Source: Variovorax paradoxus_P (GTDB lineage: Bacteria > Pseudomonadota > Gammaproteobacteria > Burkholderiales > Burkholderiaceae_C). Taken from it: 64,000 bases of DNA. Made by a program: the position numbers and the translations under genes. Location: the NCBI RefSeq assembly GCF_050627025.1, contig NZ_CP192472.1; one strand, given 5' to 3'. How positions within the stretch are numbered: position 1 is the first letter of the stretch; the number at the start of each line of letters is the position of its first letter. The notes under the pieces are model-generated. The model did no database searches, had not been told where the DNA came from, and saw only the letters and a list, made by a program, of their open reading frames with translations. Of this stretch, positions 23,200-31,221 are shown one piece after another.

Positions 23200-24891
23200 A
23201 TGAAACACCTGAGCGGTCTTGATGCCACCTTCCTGCACCTTGAGACCCCGGAGATGCCGATGCACGTGGGCTCGCTCAACGTGCTCGACCTGCCCAAGGG
23301 CTACAAGCGCGACTTCTACGAGGACGCCAAGCAGTTCATGGCCAGCCGCATCCACCTGGCCGACGTGTTCACGCGCAAGCTCGCGCTCATGCCCTTCGAC
23401 ATGACCAACCCGGTGTGGGTGGAAGACGACGATATCGATCTCGACTACCACGTGCGCCACATCACCCTGCCCAAGCCCGGCACCAACCGGCAGTTGCAGC
23501 AATACGTGGCGCGGCTGCATTCCACGCTCATCGACCGCAGCCGCCCGATGTGGGAGTTTTTCATCATCGACGGGCTCAAGAGCGGCCAGGTGGCGCTGTA
23601 CACCAAGGTGCACCATGCGGGCATCGACGGGCAGGCCGGCGTGGCGCTCGGCAAGGCCATCTTCGACCTGGAGGCGACGGGGCGCGTGGTGAAGCCGCCA
23701 CGCGCACGCCCGCGCAGCAGCGGCTACCAGCTTGGCATGGCCGAGCTCGCGACCGCGGCGCTGCGCAACACGGCGCAGCAATACGTCAAGCTCTTCAAGA
23801 TGGCGCCGGCCATTGCGCGGGCGCTCGGCGGCCTGGCCAAGCCCGACGAAAAAGCGGCCGAGAAAGACGCCGCCACCGCGCCGAAGAAGTTCAACCTGTT
23901 TGCGCCGCGCACATCGCTGAACGTGTCGATCACCAACCAGCGCACGTTTGCAGGCCGCACCATTCCGCTGGCCGAGACCAAGCACATTGCCAGGCACTTC
24001 GGCGTGTCGCTCAACGACGTGGTCATGGCCACGGTGGCCGGCGCACTGCGCCACTACCTGGCCGACAACAACGAGCTGCCCGCCAAGCCGCTGGTGGCCG
24101 GCGTGCCCGTGAGCCTGCGCGAAGCAGGCGACGACACGGCCAACAACCAGGCCAGCATGATCCTGGTGAGCCTGGCGACGGACATCACCGACCCGGTGCA
24201 GCGCCTGAAGGCCATCAATACCTCGTCGAACGCATCTAAGTCGACGATGAACCGCTTCAAGGCCATGATCCTGGACGACTTTCCGACCTTCGCGGCGCCC
24301 TGGCTGGTGTCGGGCATTGCGTCGATGGTCGGCCGCTCGGGCTTGGTGAACCTGCTTCCGCCGGCCGCCAACGTGGCCATTTCGAACGTGGCGGGCGCGC
24401 CGTTCCCCATGTACTTTGCGGGGGCACTGGTCACCAGCTACTACCCGGTGTCGATTGCGAGCCACGGCACGGCGCTGAACGTGACGGTGCAGAGCTACAA
24501 CGGGCGCATGGACTACGGCCTCATCGCCTGCCGGCGGGCGGTGCCCGACATCACCGAGATTGGCGACTACATGCTGGCCGAGCACAAGCTGCTGATGGAC
24601 CTGACTCAGACGCATCCTGTGGCTGCAGGCGCAGCGCCGGCGAAGGCGGCTGCTGCTCCCGAACCGGCGCCCGCGGTGAAGGCTGCGGCCAAGCCCGCTG
24701 CAAAGGCTGCCCCGAAGGCGGTGCCGAAGCCCGCGGCAAAAAAGGTGGCGGTGAAGAAGCCGGCGGCGGTAAAGACCGCGGCCGCCAAGGCCCCGGCCAG
24801 GAAAGCGCCAACCAAGACGCCCCCGGCCAAGGCTGCGCCCCGCAAGCCCGCCGCGCCGGCCAAGCGCGCCAGGGTGGTTGCTGCGGCATGA
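23200..24891 (+). CDS. Wax ester synthase/diacylglycerol acyltransferase with histone H1-like tail
   Basis: A 563-residue WS/DGAT bifunctional O-acyltransferase. The start MKHLSGLDATFLHLETPEMPMHVGSL and the active-site motif HHAGIDG near residue 145 are diagnostic. GVPVSLR, NVAISNVAGAPFPMYFAGA and the C-terminal PDITEIGDYM also fit. It would form wax esters or triacylglycerol from acyl-CoA at the membrane/lipid-droplet surface. Residues after about 480 form an unusual Ala/Lys/Pro-rich tail (AAKPAAKAAPK-type repeats) like histone H1 or PhaF, not part of the enzyme fold. AAGGAG lies nine bases before the ATG at 23200. Two phasin-like genes follow. Confidence 0.93.
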   Translation: MKHLSGLDATFLHLETPEMPMHVGSLNVLDLPKGYKRDFYEDAKQFMASRIHLADVFTRKLALMPFDMTNPVWVEDDDIDLDYHVRHITLPKPGTNRQLQQYVARLHSTLIDRSRPMWEFFIIDGLKSGQVALYTKVHHAGIDGQAGVALGKAIFDLEATGRVVKPPRARPRSSGYQLGMAELATAALRNTAQQYVKLFKMAPAIARALGGLAKPDEKAAEKDAATAPKKFNLFAPRTSLNVSITNQRTFAGRTIPLAETKHIARHFGVSLNDVVMATVAGALRHYLADNNELPAKPLVAGVPVSLREAGDDTANNQASMILVSLATDITDPVQRLKAINTSSNASKSTMNRFKAMILDDFPTFAAPWLVSGIASMVGRSGLVNLLPPAANVAISNVAGAPFPMYFAGALVTSYYPVSIASHGTALNVTVQSYNGRMDYGLIACRRAVPDITEIGDYMLAEHKLLMDLTQTHPVAAGAAPAKAAAAPEPAPAVKAAAKPAAKAAPKAVPKPAAKKVAVKKPAAVKTAAAKAPARKAPTKTPPAKAAPRKPAAPAKRARVVAAA

Positions 24892-25026
24892 TTGGCAGGC
24901 CTTTGGCCGGAATTGGGGCAGTTGGACTAGTTTTCCCACAGTTCTAGCTTTTCAGGCCTAGGCACTCCGGAAGAAGATCAACCCATCGCGAATCCCGCGA
25001 ACGTTCAACTTCCAGGAAATCGACAC

Positions 25027-25581
25027 ATGACCACGCAAGCCTCTTTCTCTTCCGCCGCCATCCACGTCATCGGCCAGTACAACGACGCCGGCAAGACCCT
25101 GGTGGGTGCCTACCGCGCCGGTGTGCATCGCCTGCTTGGCGGCGCTGCTTCGCGCTACACCGAGTTCCTGGGCAGCCGCCAGATTCCGCTGGTGAGCGAA
25201 CAGGTCAAGGCCAACCTGATCGGTGCGCAAGAAAAGATCAACGGCTTCCTGGCCAACCGCCTGGACATCGACACCGGCCGCATCGTCTCGGCGATGGACC
25301 GCGTGGCCGCGGGCACCACCAGCGGCATCGAAGCCGTGGCCGGCCGCGTGGCGGGCGTTGAATCGCCTGTGGTCACCTCGGTGGTCAAGACCTTCAACGC
25401 GCTGAACCAGCCGATCGCCAACGTGTCGGTGCAAATTGCCGACAAGGTCGCGGCCGGCGCCAAGCAGATCGAAGTGCGCGTGAGCGGCACCGAAGAAGCC
25501 AAGCCCCTGCGCACCGTGAAGGCCAAGGCGGCTGCCGCCAAGAAGCCGGTTCGCCGCACCACCGCCCGCAAGGCGGCCTGA
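25027..25581 (+). CDS. Phasin-like PHA granule-associated protein
   Basis: A 184-residue mostly helical protein: SAAIHVIGQYNDAGKTLVGAYRAG, LGSRQIPLVSEQVKANLIGAQEKINGFLANRL, TTSGIEAVAGRVAG. Composition and layout fit phasins, which coat polyhydroxyalkanoate or lipid granules. The last 25 residues are Lys/Ala/Arg-rich (VKAKAAAAKKPVRRTTARKAA-type), similar to the acyltransferase tail upstream and the N-terminus of the next protein. Such basic tails could bind DNA and tether granules to the nucleoid, as described for PhaF. The next gene follows after 23 bases. Assignment rests on composition and context, not on a strong motif. Confidence 0.72.
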   Translation: MTTQASFSSAAIHVIGQYNDAGKTLVGAYRAGVHRLLGGAASRYTEFLGSRQIPLVSEQVKANLIGAQEKINGFLANRLDIDTGRIVSAMDRVAAGTTSGIEAVAGRVAGVESPVVTSVVKTFNALNQPIANVSVQIADKVAAGAKQIEVRVSGTEEAKPLRTVKAKAAAAKKPVRRTTARKAA

Positions 25582-25604
25582 CCTGACCCTGGAGCAAACA
25601 ACGC

Positions 25605-26138
25605 ATGGCGACCCGACCCCGTTCGACCGATCCGACTGACGATCTGAAGAAGAAGAGGGCGGCGCCTGCGAAGAAAGCCTCCGCGGCCAAGAAGGTGCGC
25701 GCAGCCAGTAAAACGGCTGCGGCAGCCAGAAAAAAACCTGCTGCCGCCGCACCCAAGGCCCGGCCGGCCGAAAAGACCGGCGGGGCCGAGGGCCTGCTTC
25801 GCGCGGGCCTGAAGGCGCTCGGCAATGTGCGCGACGACGTCGCCAAGCGCCAGGCCAATGTGATCGAAGGCTTGCTCGGTATCGGCCAGGGCAAGCTCGA
25901 CGCAACCGCTGGCGCAGCCAAGGCCCCGCTCACGCGCGGCTTTCCGAGCCTCGACAGTTTCGGCCTGCGCAAATTCGAAGACGTGTTCGACCAGCGCGTG
26001 GCCACCGCCCTGGAGCGGCTCGGCATGCCCAGCGCGCAAGAGGTGCAGGCACTGCGCGCCGAAGTGGCCCGGCTGCGCGAACGCCTTGCCGAGCTCGAAC
26101 CAAAGAACGCCAGCCCGCGCGCCAGCGGCAAGCGCTGA
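25605..26138 (+). CDS. PhaF/PhaI-like phasin with basic N-terminal tail
   Basis: A 177-residue protein. Residues 15-55 are Lys/Ala-rich (KKRAAPAKKASAAKKVRAASK type). The rest is a phasin-like helical region (KALGNVRDDVAKRQANVIEGLLGIG, FGLRKFEDVFDQRVATALERLGMPSAQEVQALRAEVARLRERL). The sequence ending FDQRVATALERLGMPSAQEV closely resembles the granule-binding and leucine-zipper part of pseudomonad PhaF/PhaI. The basic domain is at the N-terminus rather than the C-terminus as in PhaF. Followed by a PhaD-like regulator, giving a phaF/phaI/phaD-like grouping. PHA itself was not seen; no phaC synthase lies in the window. Confidence 0.8.
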   Translation: MATRPRSTDPTDDLKKKRAAPAKKASAAKKVRAASKTAAAARKKPAAAAPKARPAEKTGGAEGLLRAGLKALGNVRDDVAKRQANVIEGLLGIGQGKLDATAGAAKAPLTRGFPSLDSFGLRKFEDVFDQRVATALERLGMPSAQEVQALRAEVARLRERLAELEPKNASPRASGKR

Positions 26139-26178
26139 GCCCCGGCCCAGCGAACACCGACGCACGCACCAGCCGGTT

Positions 26179-26814
26179 GTGGCCAGTTCCAACACCACGC
26201 GCGATCGCATCCTGCAGACCAGCCTTGCGCTGTTCAATGCGGAGGGCCTTGCGGCGGTGTCCACCCACAAGATTGCGGCCGAGCTCGGCATGAGCCCGGG
26301 CAACCTGCACTACCACTTCAAGGCCAAGCAGCTGATCGTCGAGTGGCTGTTCAGGCGCTTCGAGCAGCGGCTCGAGGTGCTCAATGGATCTTCGGATTCG
26401 ATTGCGGCCATCGACGACCTCTGGCTCGCGCTGCACCTGCGCTTCGAGGCCATCGACGAGTACCGCTTCATCTACCGCGACATGGCTTTCCTGGCCGGCG
26501 AATACCCCGCGCTCGGCCAGCGCGCGCAGGCGCTCACCGCGCAGAACCTGCTGGCGGCCCAGGCGCTTTGCGAAGGGCTGGTGGCCTCGGGCGTCATCCA
26601 GACCAGCGCAGAGCAGGCGCGCATTCTGGCGCTGCAGATGGTTTTCACCACCACTTGCTGGCTCTCGTTCGAGCGCCTGGTGCCGGGGCGCGATGCGCTC
26701 GCGCAGGCGGACCCGGGACTGGCGGCTTTTTATACGCTCACTTTGATTTCCCCGTATGTTTCGAGCGAATCGAGGGCTTACCTCGATTACCTGCGGGGCA
26801 AATACCTCGGATAA
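26179..26814 (+). CDS. PhaD-like TetR-family transcriptional regulator
   Basis: A 211-residue TetR-type protein: N-terminal HTH NTTRDRILQTSLALFNAEGLAAVSTHKIAAELGMSPGNLHYHFKAK region and a C-terminal ligand domain with EYRFIYRDMAFLAGEYPAL. The SPGNLHYHF recognition helix and the YRFIYRDM stretch resemble PhaD of Pseudomonas, which controls phasin genes in response to an acyl-CoA-derived signal. I chose the GTG at 26179. The frame is open to a TTG at 26086, which overlaps the preceding phasin gene by 53 bases; neither start has a good ribosome binding site. Regulation of the upstream phasin genes is inferred. Confidence 0.85.
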   Translation: MASSNTTRDRILQTSLALFNAEGLAAVSTHKIAAELGMSPGNLHYHFKAKQLIVEWLFRRFEQRLEVLNGSSDSIAAIDDLWLALHLRFEAIDEYRFIYRDMAFLAGEYPALGQRAQALTAQNLLAAQALCEGLVASGVIQTSAEQARILALQMVFTTTCWLSFERLVPGRDALAQADPGLAAFYTLTLISPYVSSESRAYLDYLRGKYLG

Positions 26815-26907
26815 ACATCGCAGTTGTCCGACGAGGCGGTGAAACTTTGGTTCGCCATGCTCGTCCCACACAACAGTGAAACAGAGATAAACAGGAAAGC
26901 CGCCCCC

Positions 26908-27681
26908 ATGACCACCGCCACCCGAGAACACATTGCGCCACCATCGGGCCTGCTGATGCTGGCCGAAGCACGCGCACTTTGGGAAACAGGTGCCGGCGTT
27001 GCGATGTGGCCGCTGCTGCAGCTCACGCCGCGCGGCGATGGGCACCCGGTGATCGTATTGCCGGGGCTCGTGGCGGGCGACGGCTCCACGTTGCTGCTGC
27101 GCCGCTACCTTCGCAGCCGCGGCTACGACGCACACGGCTGGGGCCTGGGCCGCAACTTCGGGCCGCGCGAGGGCGTCGAAGACGGCATGCTTGCGCTGCT
27201 CAAGTCGCTGAATGAAAAGAGCGGCCAGAAGGTCAGCGTGATCGGATGGAGCCTTGGCGGCATCTATGCGCGGCTTCTCGCGTCCGCACAGCCAGACCTG
27301 GTGCGCAACGTCATCACCTTGGGCAGCCCGTTTTCCGGCAGCCCGCGCGCCACCAATGCATGGCGCGTGTACGAGGGCGTGAGCGGCCAGAGCTCGCACG
27401 ACCCGCGCCGCATGAAGTTCGTGCAGCCCACGCCGCCGGTGCCCACCACGTCGATCTTCAGCCGCACCGACGGTGTCGTTGCATGGCGCTGCAGCCTCGA
27501 AAAGCCCGGGCCCAAGGCGGAAAACATCGAAGTGGTGGCAAGCCACCTGGGGCTTGGCGGCCACCCTGCCGTGCTCTACGCCGTGGCCGACCGCCTTGCG
27601 CAGCCCGAGGGCAAGTGGAAGCCCTTCAACCGCGGCCTGCTCGGGCCGCTGGTCTATCCCGATCCAGACCGCGAGGTCTGA
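26908..27681 (+). CDS. Alpha/beta hydrolase (esterase/lipase family)
   Basis: A 257-residue alpha/beta hydrolase with the oxyanion region VIVLPGLVAGDGS, nucleophile elbow GWSLGGIYARLLA (Ser near residue 115), and an ITLGSPFSGSPRATNAW segment. A histidine in ASHLGLGGHPAV near the C-terminus probably completes the triad. No signal peptide. The genomic context of acyltransferase and phasins suggests it acts on acylglycerol, wax or PHA-type esters, but no substrate can be assigned. The ATG at 26908 with AGGAAAG upstream is preferred to an in-frame start at 26824. It is convergent with the P450 gene 15 bases away. Confidence 0.82.
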   Translation: MTTATREHIAPPSGLLMLAEARALWETGAGVAMWPLLQLTPRGDGHPVIVLPGLVAGDGSTLLLRRYLRSRGYDAHGWGLGRNFGPREGVEDGMLALLKSLNEKSGQKVSVIGWSLGGIYARLLASAQPDLVRNVITLGSPFSGSPRATNAWRVYEGVSGQSSHDPRRMKFVQPTPPVPTTSIFSRTDGVVAWRCSLEKPGPKAENIEVVASHLGLGGHPAVLYAVADRLAQPEGKWKPFNRGLLGPLVYPDPDREV

Positions 27682-27696
27682 GCTGAGCCGCTGGGG

Positions 27697-30600
27697 CTAG
27701 GCCCCCGCCCACACGTCCAGCACGTAGCGCTGGTCGGCAATCATCTTGTCCATCCAGGCATTGCTGTCGTGGCCATGCTCGCGGGCCAGGTCGGCGAGCG
27801 TGCGGCGCACGTCGGGCTCCATGCGCGAACCGTCGCCGCACACGTAGATCACCGCGCCCGCTTCGAGCAGCTTCCACACGGCAGCGCTCTGCTCGCGGAT
27901 GAGGTCTTGCACATACACCTTGCGGTCACCCGAGCGTGAGAAGGCCGTGTGCAGCTTCATCAGCCCGCGGTGCGACCAGGCCTTGAGTTCTTCTGCATAA
28001 ATGAAATCTTGCTCCGGGTGCCGGCAGCCGAAGAACAGCATTGCATCGCCCAGCGCTTCGCCCCGCTCGACCCGCGCCGCGCGCTCTTGCAGAAAGCCGC
28101 GGAACGGCGCCAGGCCGGTGCCGGGGCCGATCATGACGAGCGGGCGCTGCGCGTCCTCAGGCAGGCGAAAGCCTTCGGCCGTGGTTTCGCGGATCACGCC
28201 GTGCACCGTGTCGCCCGCTTCGGCGCGCGCAAGGTAGTTGGAGCACACGCCCTCGAAGGTGCCATTGCCCGAAAGCGCCGGCGCACTCACCACGCCCACC
28301 GTGACGCTGCATCGCCCCGGCGTCATCGAGGGCGAAGAAGAAATCGAGTAGTAGCGCGGCGACAGCGGCGACAGCATTTCAAGAAACACCGCAAACGGCA
28401 CCTGGCAGGCGCGGTGCTCATCGAGCAGGTCGAGCAGCGACTTGCGCTTGTGCAGCACCTCGGCCCTGTAGGCGGCCTGCGAAGCCTCGTCGCTGCCCGA
28501 GAGCGCCATGAGCCTGGGCTTGGTGAAAGGGCACTCGGTGTAGGCCGCGAGCGTGGCAATCTGCTTGCGCGTGGCCACGTCCTGCAGCTCGACGTAGTCG
28601 CCCAGCAGGCGGTCGACGGCCACCACCTGGTCGACCGGCAGGGCCGCCTTGCGGCCCGCAGCGGCATGCAGCCGCACGTGCGCGGAGCGGTCGAACCCGA
28701 AGCGGGCCATTGCGCGCTCTACCTGCGCGGGGCTGTTGCGCGGCACCACGCTCAGGTGATCGCCGGGCACATAGTCGACGCCTTCAGGCAGCATCAGCTC
28801 GACGTGGCGCGTGGAGCGGCTGCTCCCCGCATCGCCGCCGGGGCTTTGCAGCTCGCGGTTCTCCACGACGCGCAGCGCCACGGCGCCGAGCGCATCGACC
28901 AGCGCGTTCTTCTGCGGCGGCGGCAGTTCTTCGAGCGTGTAGAGCGGCGCGGCCTCGGCGGGCGTGTCGGCACCGGCCTGGATGCCGAAGGTCTTCACCA
29001 GCTCGGGCCAGAGCGCGTCGCTCCAGTCCTGGAAGGCGCCGTCCATGTCTTCGCGCGCATCGCCTTCGCCGCGCGGATGCACGCGCGTGGCGCCAAGCGC
29101 CTGGAGCCGCTCGTCGATGCGCCGCGGCACCGCCTGGTAGGTGGCGGCCCAGTCGGTATTGCCGCAGCCGAACACGCTGAAGCGCACGCCGTTGAGCGAG
29201 TCGTCGGCCTTGTCGAGCCAGCGATGGAACTCGGCTGCGTTGTCGGGCGCCACGCCGTTGTAAGAGGCGCAGACGATCGCCACCGCGCCATTCGCGGGCA
29301 GCCGCTCGGCATAGTCGTCGAGCGAAGCCACCTGCGTGGAAAAGCCGCGCAGCTCGCCGGCCTCGGCCAGCTGGCGCGCCAGGTCTTCGGCGGTGCCAAG
29401 GTTGGAGCCCTGCAGCACCAGCAGCGAGGTGCCGTGGCGCGCGGCCTGCGGCTTGCGCGCCGCGGGTTTGGCGGGCGCGTCCGGCGCGGCGGCGGTGGTC
29501 TCGCCATTGCCACGCGGGCGCGAGGCGGGGTCGCGCAGCAGCGCCTTGATCTTGAAGCCTTCGGGCTTGATCGTCAGCGCTTCCTTGATCTTGAGCTTGT
29601 AGCCGGTGTGGTCGACCAGGTTGAAGCGCTGCAGGATCATGCCCAGCGTAAGCACCGCCTCTTGCAATGCAAACTGCCGCCCGATGCAGGCGCGCTGCCC
29701 GTTGCCGAAGGGTTTGAATGCGTTGACCGGCCGTTCGCGTTCGGCTTCGCGGCTGAAGTTGTCTGGGTTGAACTGGTCTGCGTTCTCGCCCCAGATGCCC
29801 TTGTCGCGATGCAGCGCGAGCGCATGCATGATGACCATGTTGTTCTTCTTGATCGTGTACTGGCCGCCGATCGTCGTGTCTTCCTTGGCACGCATCGAGA
29901 TTGCGGGCGCGGTGGGGTACAGGCGCAGCGACTCCTTCAGCACCTGCAGCACGTAGGTCAGCCGGTTCACCTGCGCATAGGTGGGCTTCTGCGAGGTGTC
30001 GCCGCCCAGCACGCTGTCCACCTCGGCCTGCGCCTTGGCCATCGCCTCGGGATTGTTGAGCAGGAAGTAGATGGCAAACGAGAGCAGGCCGCTCGTGGTT
30101 TCATGCCCCGCGATGAGGAATTCGATGCACTCGTCGCGGATCATCTTGTCGGTGAGCTGCTCGCCGCTCTTCTTGTCGACGCCCGCGATCATGTAGCTCA
30201 AGAGATCGGGCTTGGTGGCAATGTCGGCGCCGCTCGCCCGCCGCTCCTCGATGATGTCTTCCACCATCTTGTGCATGTAGCGGATGTCCTTGCGCTGCTG
30301 CGCAAGCTCTTTCTTGAGCATGAGTTCTTCGAGCGGAAGGCCGCGGCGGTTCTGCACCGTTTCGAGCGTGCGCACCATCGCATCGACGAAGGGATGAAAA
30401 CCTTCGCGATAGAACGAATTGAAGCGGTAGCCAAAGCCGCAAAGGCCGATGGTGTCGAGCGTGAGCGCGGTCATGTCGCGCACCACGTCCACCTCTTCGT
30501 CGAAGTTCAGGCGCTCCCATTTGGTGACCAGCTGGCTCGCAATGTCCAGCATCATCGGGTGGTAGGCCTGCATTGCGCGCTGGCTGAAGTTGGCCAACAG

Positions 30601-30918
30601 AATGTTGTGCGGCTTGGACCACGTTTCCTCGTGCGTGTCCGAGGTAAAGAGCCCGTGCGATGCTGCCCGCAGCCGGCGCAGCGCACCGCGCGTGCTCTTG
30701 TCGAAGCGCGGCTCTTCGCACAGTTCGTCGACCAGCGCGGGCGACGACACCACGATCACCGGCATGCCCGGCATGTCGAGCCAGTAGATTCCGCCAAGCT
30801 CCTGCGCAATGCTCCACATGTCCAGCACGGGCGAATCAGATCCGATCGAGAGAAGGTTGCCTACGAAAGGCTTCTTTGCCGGATGCGGTATCGGATGGAG
30901 CGAGTTCTTGCCTGCCAT
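27697..30918 (-). CDS. Self-sufficient cytochrome P450 / NADPH-P450 reductase fusion (CYP102 family)
   Basis: A 1073-residue single-chain monooxygenase related to P450 BM3. The heme domain (about 1-460) starts with IPHPAKKPFVGNL and has GLFTSDTHEETWSKPHNIL, I-helix AGHETTSGLLSFAIY, ESLRLYPTAP and the heme loop PFGNGQRACIGRQFAL with ligand Cys411. A Pro/Ala linker precedes the FMN flavodoxin domain (LLVLQGSNLGTAEDLARQL), then the FAD/NADPH module (YYSISSSP, VCSNYLAR, MIGPGTGLAPFRGFLQ, FFGCRHPEQDFIYAEEL, final YVLDVWAGA). Known relatives hydroxylate fatty acids at subterminal carbons. Position beside a lipid-metabolism cluster fits a fatty-acid substrate. The ATG at 30918 gives the usual N-terminus. 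Confidence 0.96.
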   Translation of the reverse strand: MAGKNSLHPIPHPAKKPFVGNLLSIGSDSPVLDMWSIAQELGGIYWLDMPGMPVIVVSSPALVDELCEEPRFDKSTRGALRRLRAASHGLFTSDTHEETWSKPHNILLANFSQRAMQAYHPMMLDIASQLVTKWERLNFDEEVDVVRDMTALTLDTIGLCGFGYRFNSFYREGFHPFVDAMVRTLETVQNRRGLPLEELMLKKELAQQRKDIRYMHKMVEDIIEERRASGADIATKPDLLSYMIAGVDKKSGEQLTDKMIRDECIEFLIAGHETTSGLLSFAIYFLLNNPEAMAKAQAEVDSVLGGDTSQKPTYAQVNRLTYVLQVLKESLRLYPTAPAISMRAKEDTTIGGQYTIKKNNMVIMHALALHRDKGIWGENADQFNPDNFSREAERERPVNAFKPFGNGQRACIGRQFALQEAVLTLGMILQRFNLVDHTGYKLKIKEALTIKPEGFKIKALLRDPASRPRGNGETTAAAPDAPAKPAARKPQAARHGTSLLVLQGSNLGTAEDLARQLAEAGELRGFSTQVASLDDYAERLPANGAVAIVCASYNGVAPDNAAEFHRWLDKADDSLNGVRFSVFGCGNTDWAATYQAVPRRIDERLQALGATRVHPRGEGDAREDMDGAFQDWSDALWPELVKTFGIQAGADTPAEAAPLYTLEELPPPQKNALVDALGAVALRVVENRELQSPGGDAGSSRSTRHVELMLPEGVDYVPGDHLSVVPRNSPAQVERAMARFGFDRSAHVRLHAAAGRKAALPVDQVVAVDRLLGDYVELQDVATRKQIATLAAYTECPFTKPRLMALSGSDEASQAAYRAEVLHKRKSLLDLLDEHRACQVPFAVFLEMLSPLSPRYYSISSSPSMTPGRCSVTVGVVSAPALSGNGTFEGVCSNYLARAEAGDTVHGVIRETTAEGFRLPEDAQRPLVMIGPGTGLAPFRGFLQERAARVERGEALGDAMLFFGCRHPEQDFIYAEELKAWSHRGLMKLHTAFSRSGDRKVYVQDLIREQSAAVWKLLEAGAVIYVCGDGSRMEPDVRRTLADLAREHGHDSNAWMDKMIADQRYVLDVWAGA

Positions 30919-31221
30919 GGGTTTGCGCCTTTGGAGTGCACCCGCTTCGGGATGTCCGGGGTGTGACTTCTGGAGTATCTCGGCGGCGTGAGGGCGAGGC
31001 AGACGGGGTTTCCCTTAGGCTTGTTCGGTGCTTGGGCGGTGCTTGGGCGCCGCTGGTTCAGGGCGGCGCACCCGCCGACGGGGTACCTTGCTCCGCGAAT
31101 GTCCCCCGGCCTGCGGCCTCCTCCTTTATTTCGCTGCGCAAGGCACCCCATCGACGGGAGCGTTGCAACGAGCGGTGTTGATCAGCGGTGCACTCGCCCC
31201 GAAAAATCTCAACCCAACCCC
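30919..31221. other. 303-base intergenic region without a supported gene
   Basis: The gap lies between the P450 gene start and the 3' end of the binding-protein gene, both on the - strand. It holds the P450 promoter region, a short direct repeat GGTGCTTGGGC (two copies near 31027-31048) and the large palindromic element at 31076-31153. Open frames here have no coding character. Confidence 0.6.
31076..31153. repeat. Large intergenic palindromic repeat
   Basis: Two arms of about 24 bases, CGACGGGGTACCTTGC... and ...GCAAGGCACCCCATCG, pair with four mismatches around a GC-rich centre containing GGCCTGCGGCC. The arrangement resembles dispersed palindromic elements of Variovorax/Acidovorax intergenic regions (recalled, not searched). 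It could fold as a long hairpin downstream of other transcripts. Confidence 0.6.
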
